From a virus: a stretch of 37,615 nucleotides of DNA. Position numbers and translations under genes: made by a program. Location of the stretch: the IMG/VR virus record IMGVR_UViG_3300008107_006555, positions 1 to 37,615 of that record. The stretch is one strand, 5' to 3'. Under the pieces are notes generated by a model. It searched no databases, was not told the origin of the DNA, and worked only from the letters and a program-made list of their open reading frames with translations. Shown here one piece after another: positions 1 through 7,826 of this stretch. How positions within the stretch are numbered: the stretch's first letter is position 1; each line of letters begins with the position of its first letter.

Positions 1-215
1 TTGGCAGCATCGCCATCTTTATACCAAGTTGTATCGTGTTCTAAAGAAACGTTATTATGTTTATAATATTCTTGTTCAATTTCATTTAAATCAAAGCCTT
101 CATGATCTACATGGCATGTATAATTTAATAAAACATGTTGTGCAATATCATCAGGTAATGGTTTTGAAATTGTAATATCATGATAAATAGGTTTTGATAC
201 GTTATAACTTAACAT
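1..215 (-). CDS. Hypothetical protein, 3' part missing (runs off the window edge)
   Basis: An ATG at 215 opens a frame that has no stop through base 1, giving about 71 codons with the C-terminus outside the window. The start MLSYNVSKPIYHDIT overlaps the stop of the upstream gene as TAATG, the coupling used throughout this genome, which supports it as real. The visible part is polar and acidic, with no membrane segment and no motif I recognise. It belongs to the same run as the putative virion-associated genes upstream, so a late or structural role is possible but unproven. Confidence 0.6.
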   Translation of the reverse strand, partial: MLSYNVSKPIYHDITISKPLPDDIAQHVLLNYTCHVDHEGFDLNEIEQEYYKHNNVSLEHDTTWYKDGDAA

Positions 216-613
216 TACATCATGTTTTTAATTATATTTGCAAAATTTGTTTTTGAATTATTAAAATCAGAATTAGAATCATCAAACAATGAAGTTTCAT
301 ATGAGTTTTTTGATTTACGTATTAGACAAACCGTAGCATCGAATTGTTCTAATCCATTTAGTAAATAAACAATTCCAAAGTATGCATATGTGTCTGAAAT
401 TTTTGCTATGAATTCAGCTTTAGAAAATATCAATTTCAACGTACCTAAATCTTCTATAGGCGCACTGAATATATGTTCTTTATTTTTTAAACCCAAATAT
501 GAAAACTTAGGTGAAACTTTCATTTGTTTTGAAAATTCTTTGAAAAATGGCGTTGCCAATTGTTTTGGATCAACCACATCATTTTCGATCAATATGTTTT
601 TTAATTTCATCAT
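215..613 (-). CDS. Hypothetical protein with capsid-targeting-like N-terminus
   Basis: A 132-residue protein of unknown function. It begins MMKLKNILIEND; the start overlaps the previous stop as ATGATGA, and either of the first two Met codons could be used. The N-terminal stretch KLKNILIE resembles the short amphipathic capsid-targeting peptides of T4 internal proteins, which the prohead protease cuts after (L/I)-x-E; here the candidate cut is after LIE at residue 10. The body is a mixed alpha/beta-looking sequence ending in an Asn/Ser-rich tail. The gene directly upstream has the same type of N-terminus. Function beyond possible packaging into the head cannot be inferred. Confidence 0.65.
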   Translation of the reverse strand: MMKLKNILIENDVVDPKQLATPFFKEFSKQMKVSPKFSYLGLKNKEHIFSAPIEDLGTLKLIFSKAEFIAKISDTYAYFGIVYLLNGLEQFDATVCLIRKSKNSYETSLFDDSNSDFNNSKTNFANIIKNMM

Positions 614-1029
614 TTGGTTAAATCCTTATCATCTAATGATCCGCCTGTTACCCAAGCAGTACAACTTCTTGAACCTGCACATTTAAAATGAAGAAAATTG
701 CAATATCCTAAATCTGCTTTTTGAATTGTAGCTAACGCATCAATATTTTTTTCATCGCCTTCTATGCCTTTAGACATACATTTCCACATTTTATCGGAAA
801 CGTCAAATGCAGCACAATTGGCACATTTCATTGTTTTAGCAGTAGCTTCATCTATCTTCCAACGCTTTGCAGCATCTTTCCAATAGCTGCCTGGTTTTTC
901 TGGATTTGCTGGACCGTAATAATATTCATCGATTGCATGTTGTCGATTTTTCAAATTAACGTGAATATCTTGAGTTGCAATAGGGCAACCTGTTTTAGCT
1001 TCAATCAATAAATGTTTAAGTTTTTCCAT
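610..1029 (-). CDS. Cys-rich hypothetical protein with capsid-targeting-like N-terminus
   Basis: A 139-residue protein. Residues 1-14 read MEKLKHLLIEAKTG, very close in pattern to T4 internal-protein targeting peptides, with LIE followed by A, the preferred residue after the T4 gp21 cut. The C-terminal half holds Cys at about 69, 72, 84, 110, 117 and 123 (KCANC, WKC, GYC, FKC, RSC), a spacing that suggests a zinc or iron-sulfur site. I do not recognise the family by name. The gene follows the 157-residue gene with a one-base overlap. A packaged, metal-binding protein is a reasonable inference, not a demonstrated one. Confidence 0.7.
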   Translation of the reverse strand: MEKLKHLLIEAKTGCPIATQDIHVNLKNRQHAIDEYYYGPANPEKPGSYWKDAAKRWKIDEATAKTMKCANCAAFDVSDKMWKCMSKGIEGDEKNIDALATIQKADLGYCNFLHFKCAGSRSCTAWVTGGSLDDKDLTK

Positions 1030-1502
1030 TATTTACCACGTTTATGTTTTGAAATTTCAACAGCTGCTAATTGCGCCATTGCAGCTTTTTTAGATTTAGG
1101 CTTTTTAGATAATCTTCTACCTGTTTCAGTAGTAGCAAAATAGCCAGCTTCGGTTTTTTCAATACGCTCTGGCATCAATTGTTTTAAATGATTCTTAAAT
1201 CCTGCAGGAACAAATTGAGGTTGTTGCATATTATATGAATCCATTTCGTCATCATGATGCATTTCATTCATTAAAAAATCCCCAACTTCTTGTACGTCAT
1301 CTTTCGATGTTGCAATATGATCTGCAGCCCAATCATGACCGTTACTTAGTATTTCTTGAACTTGATCCGGATTCATTTGCAATATTGCATCTACATATTT
1401 TTTAATGATTTTCAAATTGCCAAAAAACATATAGTTTGATTGATCATTGCTGCAGTTTTCCGGATCATCACAGCCACATCCGCATTTATTTAAATGATTC
1501 AT
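1029..1502 (-). CDS. Hypothetical protein with Cys cluster and basic C-terminal segment
   Basis: A 157-residue protein. The N-terminus carries the cluster CGCGCDDPENC (residues 7-17), possibly metal binding. The middle (about 45-80) is acidic and helical, with the stretch NGHDWAADHIATSKDD. The C-terminal 40 residues are basic, GRRLSKKPKSKKAAMAQL followed by AAVEISKHKRGK. I remember this type of tail as common in environmental phage proteins: a short domain with a TGRRL/LSKKP turn then a helix ending in ..E.SKHKR. It shares the CGCDD motif with the adjacent 69-residue gene. No enzymatic function can be assigned. Confidence 0.65.
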   Translation of the reverse strand: MNHLNKCGCGCDDPENCSNDQSNYMFFGNLKIIKKYVDAILQMNPDQVQEILSNGHDWAADHIATSKDDVQEVGDFLMNEMHHDDEMDSYNMQQPQFVPAGFKNHLKQLMPERIEKTEAGYFATTETGRRLSKKPKSKKAAMAQLAAVEISKHKRGK

Positions 1503-1708
1503 TTTGTATCCTTGTTTCTTTTCTTATAGATCGGCCAATTTTTTGTTTGTTCATTAAGCCATGTTTGTCTATCATCACAACCACAATCTTCATCTAACAA
1601 CTGTGCTATTCTTTTTGCAAGTTGATCTAATCCAGTTGCCTTAGTTATTTTTTTAACATCATCGCCTAAACCTTTACTTTGCATATCGCGATCCATTTCT
1701 AATAGCAT
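1499..1708 (-). CDS. Small hypothetical protein with ITKATG...DCGCDDR motif
   Basis: A 69-residue protein that overlaps the upstream nucleotidyltransferase gene. Starts are possible at 1708 (MLLEMD), 1696 or 1684 (MQSKGLGDD). The sequence GLGDDVKKITKATGL is followed by EDCGCDDRQTWLNE. I recall this pairing of ITKATG helix and CGC(D/E)xR motif as a small protein type widespread in phages, where homologs start near GLGD, so 1684 is plausible. Overlap with both neighbours suggests translational coupling. Function is unknown; the Cys pair and Asp residues might bind a metal. Confidence 0.6.
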   Translation of the reverse strand: MLLEMDRDMQSKGLGDDVKKITKATGLDQLAKRIAQLLDEDCGCDDRQTWLNEQTKNWPIYKKRNKDTK

Positions 1709-2708
1709 TCAATAATTGTAACACCCATGTATAATATTGCGGAGTAATTGGTATTTCAAAAACCTTTCCGCCAGGGTATTCATATTCTTGTTCAGGATGC
1801 ATCAATTGCATATGTCCTGTATCATCAATACCTAAAACTTTATGTGGAACACCTCGCATTGTAATTCTATTGCTAGGAATCATTGTGCAACGTCCCGGGT
1901 GCTGCCACTGTCCATTTATATCTTCAACGCCGTTGGTTTGTTTCATAACTAATTCCCAGCCCGGGCCATCTAATATTTGTTTTTTAGTTACGTGGTTAAT
2001 TAAGGGGCTTACAACTGATTCATTAATATCCAATTGACCTAATGTCGTCTGTTGCAACAATTCTTTTAAACGTGCTAAATGACCTGAATTACGCAAATGT
2101 TTATAAGCTAAATTTTCTAATGAATATTCACCAGTTGCTTCTAACCCAGAACGACGTAGATTTTGTAATCGTTTCAGTATATCTTTGATCTTTATTTCTA
2201 AATTATTATCATCTAGATTTAATTTATCAATTTCATATGCATATGGATCTGCTTTTTGTTTGATTAAATCATCATCAATTGTAACTAAATCAGCTGATGG
2301 CTTTCTTATCCATTCGCCGCGCATTACGGAATATATACCAACTGAAGAATGCAAGTCATCATTAGAATCTTGAGCATATAACTCAATGTTCATTCCTTGA
2401 TACGTTAATGGATAATTAACATTCCATATGCTTTTTTTAGCTCGAAGATACTTGTCTACTAAATGAAGATTATCACCAACTTGTAAATAATTTATAATAA
2501 CATGTAAATCAATATCACTATATTCTGTCCAATTGTAGTTAGCATTGCTTCCAATTAAAACAACATCATATACATCAGCATCCGTTTCTAATGTATCATA
2601 AAAATAATCTGCAATTTTCATGAACTTTTTACGTAGCCCAGGTTTTAGCTCATCAGCAACCCAAAGCTTTGGATTCAATGTATTCTGTGTTTGATATTCG
2701 TTAATCAT
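1674..2708 (-). CDS. Nucleotidyltransferase-fold protein
   Basis: A 344-residue protein. Residues about 47-73 contain VLIGSNANYNWTEYSDIDLH, the pol-beta nucleotidyltransferase signature GS-x(10)-D-x-D, with the metal-binding Asp pair in SDIDLHV. Such domains transfer nucleotides to proteins, RNA or small molecules; the substrate is not apparent. The rest (about 180-344) is a long helical region followed by a beta-rich domain with GPGWELVMKQ and HPEQEYEYPGG and no recognised motif. The start is supported by GGGAAC about 9 bases upstream of ATG. It sits among putative head-packaged proteins, and MINE at the N-terminus fits an (I/L)-x-E cut, so it could be an injected enzyme, by analogy with T4 Alt; this is inference. 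Confidence 0.75.
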   Translation of the reverse strand: MINEYQTQNTLNPKLWVADELKPGLRKKFMKIADYFYDTLETDADVYDVVLIGSNANYNWTEYSDIDLHVIINYLQVGDNLHLVDKYLRAKKSIWNVNYPLTYQGMNIELYAQDSNDDLHSSVGIYSVMRGEWIRKPSADLVTIDDDLIKQKADPYAYEIDKLNLDDNNLEIKIKDILKRLQNLRRSGLEATGEYSLENLAYKHLRNSGHLARLKELLQQTTLGQLDINESVVSPLINHVTKKQILDGPGWELVMKQTNGVEDINGQWQHPGRCTMIPSNRITMRGVPHKVLGIDDTGHMQLMHPEQEYEYPGGKVFEIPITPQYYTWVLQLLNAIRNGSRYAK

Positions 2709-2709
2709 T

Positions 2710-4542
2710 TTATTTATACGTTCCCGATGCTTTTGGTTTGAAAGGATCTTTTGATTTATCTTTCATTAATTCTGAAGCTCCTTGTAATCCTTTATCAGCT
2801 CCGATTGCAGTGATAAAATTCTTAATTGAATCTGATGTTTCAACCGTTGTTTCATAAACACCTGGGAAGAATTCAGATACAGCTTTTGCTAATGCTGGCC
2901 ATACTACGCCATCTGCTGCATCTATCTTATTTTCTGTTGGCAAACTAGTGCCATCCCATTCCAAACCAGCCGATTCTAATACATCGTGTATTTCATTCCA
3001 TATAATGTCTAGAGACTTTCTCGTAGATAAATTGATATCCGTAAATATAGTTTTACCTGCAGGAATCATATCTCTACTCAATACAGTCTTAAGATTATTC
3101 AAATCATTAGTTTTAAATGTATTGAATATAGGTGAATTGGTTTTAATTGATCGATTGATTACTGTAGTTGCTACTTTATTATATACATCTGTAGCCTCAT
3201 TTTGTAAATAACGAAATAATATTTGTATGTCTGTAGCACTAGTTGGATTCAAACTTCGTACGTATGATAATTGTGACGGAGAAAGTTGTCGTTCTATTAG
3301 TTTTAAAATTGTTGAAAAATCTGTTGTAGGCAATGTTTTTGTTAACGCAGTCAATTTTAAAGGATCGCGCATTTCTCTTTTAAAACGACGTTCTAACCCT
3401 TTAGCAATTTGAGCAACTTTATTTTCAGGAAACCATTTCATACCACGAAGCTTAAGCATAATAGTGCTTGTAGTTTTATTGATTTTTTCAATTTGTTTTA
3501 ATGTTTTAGCAGATGCCCCGGTTAAATCTGTTACAGACTTAAATGATGTTTTTCGTCCAACTTTTTTAGCATTAGCAAGTTCTTCAATTGATTTTCCATT
3601 AATACGAAGCCAATTTGCAAAATCATCTAATTGTTGTATGATATCATCTGCAGCTTTATTTGATATAGGTGCTTTTTTAATAGTACTATATGATGAACGT
3701 AAAACACTTTCTAATGATTCTAAACCATTTCCAATTTTTGCTAAATCTCTAGGTTTAATTACACCAGTTTCAACTAATTCATCCCACATTTTCATTTGTG
3801 CTGATATATCATCACTTCCTTTAAACGAAGCCCGGATCAGTTTTTCTAATTTTGCAAGACGAGCTCCTTTATATATTGATTTAGCTGTTACTTTTATTAC
3901 AGAACCAATAATTGGAATAACTGCTATAACAGAAAAGAATGCATCAAAATATTTACCACGAGCAGCATATATTGATGCATTAATTATGTCAATTATATCT
4001 CCATAACCTGGAATGAATCCTAACCAATCCATTACGGTTTGCAAATAATCTATCCAAGTATTAGGTTGTTCCTTTTTTGCTTTTGGTTCTGCTTTTATAG
4101 CATTTTCTTTAGATAATGTTAAAACCGGTTTGCCTCCTTGCATTGAAATCTTGCCAACTTTCCATGCAGTTTTTTTGTGACGTTCTGGGTGCGGTTCATT
4201 CCACAATACGATAACGCCATTTTTAGTTTCATAACCTAATGTACGAATTTGTCCTGTACTATATACTGATCCATCTTCATAAAACCAAAAACGATCTTCT
4301 TTAGTATCTAGTTCATAACCATGCGGATTCAATCCTAAAGCAAATGGTTTTGCGCCCATTTGTTTTAATAAATCTTCTGAAGATTTTTTATCGTCTGGCC
4401 ATGGTTCTCTGATTTTATATGTTGGATTGTATTTAGATTGTGTCACATATTCATGCAATTTTTTAATATTTTCCATCAAGATTTGTTTCTTAATAGAAAA
4501 TACTTCTTCTACAACAATCTGTTTTAATATTTTATTTTTCAT
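2710..4542 (-). CDS. Large hypothetical protein with polymorphic-toxin-like hydrophobic hairpin
   Basis: A 610-residue protein. Residues 1-35 are amphipathic and hold (I/L)-x-E sites (IVVE, ILME), like a capsid-targeting leader; an internal start at 4476 (MENIKKLHEYV) has an AAGAAA element upstream and is an alternative. Residues about 60-145 look beta-rich (FWFYEDGSVYSTGQI). Residues about 167-215 form a hydrophobic hairpin, WLGFIPGYGDIIDIINASI then FFSVIAVIPIIGSVIK. This closely resembles the IPxxGD...IPxxG pretoxin segments seen before toxin domains in polymorphic toxins. The remaining 390 residues are mostly helical with no recognised catalytic motif. A virion protein that enters the host membrane during injection would fit; not proven. 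Confidence 0.7.
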   Translation of the reverse strand: MKNKILKQIVVEEVFSIKKQILMENIKKLHEYVTQSKYNPTYKIREPWPDDKKSSEDLLKQMGAKPFALGLNPHGYELDTKEDRFWFYEDGSVYSTGQIRTLGYETKNGVIVLWNEPHPERHKKTAWKVGKISMQGGKPVLTLSKENAIKAEPKAKKEQPNTWIDYLQTVMDWLGFIPGYGDIIDIINASIYAARGKYFDAFFSVIAVIPIIGSVIKVTAKSIYKGARLAKLEKLIRASFKGSDDISAQMKMWDELVETGVIKPRDLAKIGNGLESLESVLRSSYSTIKKAPISNKAADDIIQQLDDFANWLRINGKSIEELANAKKVGRKTSFKSVTDLTGASAKTLKQIEKINKTTSTIMLKLRGMKWFPENKVAQIAKGLERRFKREMRDPLKLTALTKTLPTTDFSTILKLIERQLSPSQLSYVRSLNPTSATDIQILFRYLQNEATDVYNKVATTVINRSIKTNSPIFNTFKTNDLNNLKTVLSRDMIPAGKTIFTDINLSTRKSLDIIWNEIHDVLESAGLEWDGTSLPTENKIDAADGVVWPALAKAVSEFFPGVYETTVETSDSIKNFITAIGADKGLQGASELMKDKSKDPFKPKASGTYK

Positions 4543-4560
4543 AATACAGTATATTCATTT

Positions 4561-4573
4561 TATATAAATATAA
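4561..4573. promoter_or_regulatory. AT-rich TATATAAATATAA element before the 610-residue gene
   Basis: The 31-base gap between the membrane protein gene and the 610-residue gene contains TATATAAATATAA (plus strand), about 18 bases before the ATG at 4542. It shares ten bases, TATAAATATA, with three other gaps. No ribosome binding site is visible at that ATG. A promoter here would start transcription of the putative virion-protein block separately from the lysis genes. Confidence 0.35.
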
Positions 4574-4921
4574 TCATTTCCAAAAGAGCTGTACTAAAAT
4601 AAGAGAGAATGCTAATGTTAAAGATATTGCTGTTTTCATATTAATACCTTCATCTTTAAAAATGTAAGTCATTAATGTAAATATCATTATTCCAGACACA
4701 AAAGAAAGAAACCTGCCTGGCCAAAAGGCACCGGCAAAGCCCGATACTGATAATCTAGTTGCTTCCATAAATGCCCATGTTATTGGAACTCCTAATAACA
4801 TTAATGAGAATCTATATTCTTTTGCCCATGGCCAAATTAGTGGCCCGTTGGTTTGAACCCAAACAACAATTTGACCAAATAAAAATATTAAAAATGAATA
4901 GGCTAAATGTTTATAGTTCAT
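4574..4921 (-). CDS. Small four-helix membrane protein
   Basis: A 115-residue, strongly hydrophobic protein with about four predicted membrane segments: residues 6-24, 38-55, 68-88 and 96-114. It contains the conserved-looking turn AGAFWPGRFLSFVSG. The gene starts inside the end of the holin gene (overlap of four bases) and ends the lysis block, so it may help lysis or act as an antiholin or membrane anchor. I do not recognise a named family. Confidence 0.65.
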   Translation of the reverse strand: MNYKHLAYSFLIFLFGQIVVWVQTNGPLIWPWAKEYRFSLMLLGVPITWAFMEATRLSVSGFAGAFWPGRFLSFVSGIMIFTLMTYIFKDEGINMKTAISLTLAFSLILVQLFWK

Positions 4922-5286
4922 AATAAATAATAAAGAATATTAGCATTTTTTAATGCACTAATTAATTGAAATATAATAAAAGGGACTAGAACGGTCTCAC
5001 TTAACCAACTAGTCCCTTTAAATCCTTTTTCAACCATTAACAACACAGTAAGAAGAATAATCCATGTTACTAAAGTTTTTAAAACTTTTAGTGCCTTATA
5101 GGTTTGAAAACCTTCTCGTTTTACTCCAGCAATTACGCCAAAGAAGCCATCTGCCATTACTACTCCAACCAATGCCAAATATTGATCTGAATTTGCCATT
5201 GCTAAGTTGAAAAAATAAGTGCAGATAAATGCTGCAATTGTACTCAATGAATATATTCCTGTTGCTGTTAATGTGGTTGTTTTCAT
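4918..5286 (-). CDS. Holin, phage holin family 4-like
   Basis: A 122-residue membrane protein with about three to four hydrophobic segments (13-33, 38-55, 69-89, 97-115). The stretch ADGFFGVIAGVKREGFQT, a membrane segment with Asp followed by a basic KxxGF turn, matches the pattern I know from the Phage_holin_4_1 (toxin secretion/phage lysis holin) family. Holins form the membrane lesions that release or activate endolysins. It lies directly downstream of the M15 endopeptidase and the GH19 endolysin. Assignment rests on pattern and context rather than a catalytic motif. Confidence 0.7.
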   Translation of the reverse strand: MKTTTLTATGIYSLSTIAAFICTYFFNLAMANSDQYLALVGVVMADGFFGVIAGVKREGFQTYKALKVLKTLVTWIILLTVLLMVEKGFKGTSWLSETVLVPFIIFQLISALKNANILYYLL

Positions 5287-5295
5287 TGCGATATC

Positions 5296-5763
5296 TTATT
5301 TGTAAGGTACGTAAGAAGTTGTTCCGCCTTTTCTTACCGCACGAAGAATTTGTTTGCGCTGCTTACCAGTAGATTCATATGATACATGAACCCAATCCGG
5401 ATTAGCATCTGTTCCAAATTCCCAAATCAATTGATCAAATTCTAAATTGTCTTTAATATAATCAAATACCATTTTATTAGTGACGCCGCCTGCATGACCA
5501 TCCATATCAATATCAATAGCTTCACCCGAACAATGTTGAGAGCTTAATGCTCCTCCGATTGCTGTGTTTAAATCTTTACTGCGATATCCAGATGAAATAT
5601 GAATTGGTTTACCAAAATGATTGCGAATTGGTTCAAAAACCTTTTCAGCTAATAATTTAAAGTTTGCAATATGTGCGTCTGTAGGCATATTGCTAATTCC
5701 GCGACGTTTTGCAGTTTCACTGCGTGTAACTTCTGCTAATGATAAGTGTTCACTTAATTGCAT
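5296..5763 (-). CDS. M15 family peptidase (endolysin)
   Basis: A 155-residue zinc peptidase of the Peptidase_M15_3 (VanY/D-Ala-D-Ala carboxypeptidase-like) type. The signature runs SGYRSKDLN (about 58-66), SSQHCSGEAIDIDMDG (about 73-89) with the first zinc His and Asp, and a C-terminal WVHVSYE supplying the last His. The full domain length is present. These enzymes cut peptidoglycan stem peptides, so it is a second lytic activity next to the GH19 gene. No signal peptide is visible, so release should depend on the neighbouring holin. The start is well supported by AAGGAATAAAAT upstream of ATG. Confidence 0.9.
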   Translation of the reverse strand: MQLSEHLSLAEVTRSETAKRRGISNMPTDAHIANFKLLAEKVFEPIRNHFGKPIHISSGYRSKDLNTAIGGALSSQHCSGEAIDIDMDGHAGGVTNKMVFDYIKDNLEFDQLIWEFGTDANPDWVHVSYESTGKQRKQILRAVRKGGTTSYVPYK

Positions 5764-5773
5764 ATTTTATTCC

Positions 5774-6351
5774 TTATTTTACGTATTCGTAATATTTTTT
5801 AGTTTTAGCATTTCTATCTTCTAAACCATGAGTTCCGCCGTTGATTCTTTTTGTCAATGCTAAGATAGCTGCATCGTTAACGCCTTGGTCACAATTGCTG
5901 ATTCAAATGCATATGTTGTTGCAACTAGATCTGGGGTATCTAGTATTTCTGGTTTTTTAAGATATTCTGCAAATGCTTGATAATTCGCTTTTCCTGTGAG
6001 TTGTAGTGCACCTCGGCCCCGATACTTCCAACCATCCCCTGATGCTTCATCGCCATTCCCCATTCGGCTTGCATACACTCGGTTGGCAATCTTTTCTGGT
6101 TGCCGCGCATAAGACTCTTCTAATGTTCCAGGAAAGTATTTTCCAAAGATCCCTTGTAGACCCGATGCTGAATAATTTAAATTTTCTGAAAAGGCCTTAA
6201 AGCCGCCAGTTTCATGTGACGTTTGCGCAAAAAAGTGAGCTGCTCTAACCGGAGTTAATTTATAAAACTCCATTGCTTTTTTCATTGTGCCCGGGCCAAA
6301 TGCTCCATCTGCCGTAACACCAATTTTTTCTTGTAAACTTTTTAAACTCAT
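5774..6351 (-). pseudogene. GH19 chitinase-like endolysin, frameshifted near the 3' end
   Basis: The first frame (6351 to 5860) gives 163 residues: a short N-terminal LQEKIGVTADGAFGPGT repeat-like region, then the GH19 lysozyme/chitinase core with catalytic-type SHETGGF, SENLNYS and YRGRGALQLTGKANY. It runs into a stop soon after FESAI. The expected GH19 C-terminus lies in another frame and continues to a stop at 5774: CDQGVNDAAILALTK, then RINGGTHGLEDR and ending YYEYVK. The aromatic segment that normally sits between these parts is absent, so a deletion of 3n+1 bases (perhaps about 30) rather than a simple slip is likely. It is either a broken gene or an assembly error. The start has GGAAGAATA upstream. 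Confidence 0.85.
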
Positions 6352-6602
6352 TATTCTTCCTCAGTAGTAGTATCTTTTCCTTTGCCTGCAAATTTTTCTA
6401 AACCTGCAATACCTAAGCTACCTAATGTTACAACAACAAATGAATTATAAATGTATTCATTTAATTTTAATTCGTTACCAAAATAACCAGTAACTAAATC
6501 AACAAACATTGCAATGGTCATTACTGCAAATGACATAAAACCAATAATAGTTTTTTCGTTAAAGTCATTTGAATTTTTAAAAATGTCCGTAAACTTTGCC
6601 AT
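6351..6602 (-). CDS. Small two-helix membrane protein, holin candidate
   Basis: The ATG at 6602 is preferred because AAGGAGAGAATTT lies directly upstream; a longer frame to 6641 lacks such a site. The 83-residue product MAKFTDIFKN... has two hydrophobic segments, about residues 20-40 (GFMSFAVMTIAMFVDLVTG) and 52-68, and an acidic, Lys-rich tail ending TTTEEE. Size, topology and position immediately before the endolysin fit a holin or accessory lysis protein. Two other membrane proteins lie in the same module, so which one forms the lethal hole is open. Confidence 0.65.
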   Translation of the reverse strand: MAKFTDIFKNSNDFNEKTIIGFMSFAVMTIAMFVDLVTGYFGNELKLNEYIYNSFVVVTLGSLGIAGLEKFAGKGKDTTTEEE

Positions 6603-6625
6603 AAATTCTCTCCTTTTTTTATTTT

Positions 6626-6637
6626 TATATAAATATA
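6626..6637. promoter_or_regulatory. AT-rich TATATAAATATA element before the lysis genes
   Basis: The gap upstream of the 6602 start holds TATATAAATATA on the plus strand (TATATTTATATA on the minus strand), about 23 bases before the start codon. It includes TATAAATA, the octamer of T4 late promoters, although in the orientation opposite to the genes; the element is nearly palindromic. Similar elements lie at 4563, 22346, 30980 and 32527. A promoter role is inferred from recurrence and placement only. Confidence 0.35.
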
Positions 6638-6656
6638 GCAAAGGACATTGTTTATG

Positions 6657-7826
6657 TTATTTTTTTGTAGTTAGATTTATTAAATCGTCAAGATATGATT
6701 TTATAGTTACAATTGTAATTGTTAAATTGCCTAAATTAAATGTTCCTGGTTCTCCTGATTCAGTTATAATTTTTGGTAGCATTTGTAAATAACTTAAATC
6801 TTGTTGTGTAAAACGACTTCCATCAATTTCAACTATGATATCATCATAATCATAACGATCTGTATTAGTTAATAAGTGACATCGTTTTGTTAAATCATAC
6901 ATTGTATTTGGCTGTTCTAAAGTAATATACTTCATCCATTCAGCGTCAGAATATATTCTATCGCAAAATGGTTCTAACAACTTTAATAAATCATTGCTAC
7001 AATTTTCTATTCGATATGCAATATTGTATTTGGGTGTAATGATTGGATATTGATATTCATTATTTTCAACCCACGTTCCCCATTTTCGTAAATAGTTACG
7101 TGCTGCTCTTTCGGATACTTTTTTAAAATAATCATCATCTTGTCCCACTTGTTCTGTCCATCGATGGCCCCTACAAGTTAAATGATATACAAATGCATCT
7201 CGGCTTTGAATTAATTCATATCCTGCTAATATCCATCGTTGAAAGATATCTGAATCTTCGTATGGGAACGGGGCAAATAGCGGATCGTGTCCTCCTATTG
7301 CTTGGAAATCTTTTTTGTAAAGAATCCATGGAGCAAACATTCCATATGTTACTTTGTCTAATTCTTCTTCTTGTTTATGCATAACAAATTCTTCAAATGC
7401 ATCGATATCTAATGTATCAAAGTCTTGTCCGAAATCCATTATGATCTTTTCTTTACCTTCTGGGTGTAAAGGTGGCTCTATACGGGTTGCACAGACAACT
7501 TTCCCTGGTTGTAAGTGCTTTAACATATTTTCGATATACAAAGGACCAATAATCATATCAGCATGTAAGATACCCACTATATCATTTGTAGCAAGTTCAA
7601 TGCCTTTGTCATATAGTATTGTGTGACCTACACGTTTTTCGCTTCTTATTATTCTGGTTTTATTATTTACTTCAGACTCTACTTGTTGCATCCACTCCCA
7701 TGAACCATCTGTTGAACCATCATCTAATAAAATAACTTCTGCTTCTGGCGCATGTTTTTGAATACTTGCGTATACATTTTTTAAATGTCGCAAATTGTTG
7801 TAACTAGGTATAATTAGTGATATCAT
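6657..7826 (-). CDS. Family 2 glycosyltransferase with extra C-terminal domain
   Basis: A 389-residue protein. Residues 1-230 are a GT-A fold: MISLIIPSYNN at the start, DDGSTDGSW at 35-43 for nucleotide-sugar binding, and HADM at 88-91 as the metal-binding DxD-type site. The acceptor part includes FPYEDSDIFQRW (about 187-198), a typical ED catalytic region. The last 150 residues (after about 240) are a separate part with no recognised motif. It is the last gene of the glycan block and overlaps the upstream transferase by four bases. Donor and acceptor cannot be told from sequence. Confidence 0.85.
   Translation of the reverse strand: MISLIIPSYNNLRHLKNVYASIQKHAPEAEVILLDDGSTDGSWEWMQQVESEVNNKTRIIRSEKRVGHTILYDKGIELATNDIVGILHADMIIGPLYIENMLKHLQPGKVVCATRIEPPLHPEGKEKIIMDFGQDFDTLDIDAFEEFVMHKQEEELDKVTYGMFAPWILYKKDFQAIGGHDPLFAPFPYEDSDIFQRWILAGYELIQSRDAFVYHLTCRGHRWTEQVGQDDDYFKKVSERAARNYLRKWGTWVENNEYQYPIITPKYNIAYRIENCSNDLLKLLEPFCDRIYSDAEWMKYITLEQPNTMYDLTKRCHLLTNTDRYDYDDIIVEIDGSRFTQQDLSYLQMLPKIITESGEPGTFNLGNLTITIVTIKSYLDDLINLTTKK

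Noticed and set aside
3464-4006. 180-codon open frame on the plus strand
   Set aside because: It is fully inside the 610-residue gene on the other strand, has no ribosome binding site and no family resemblance. Other plus-strand frames were rejected for the same reason.
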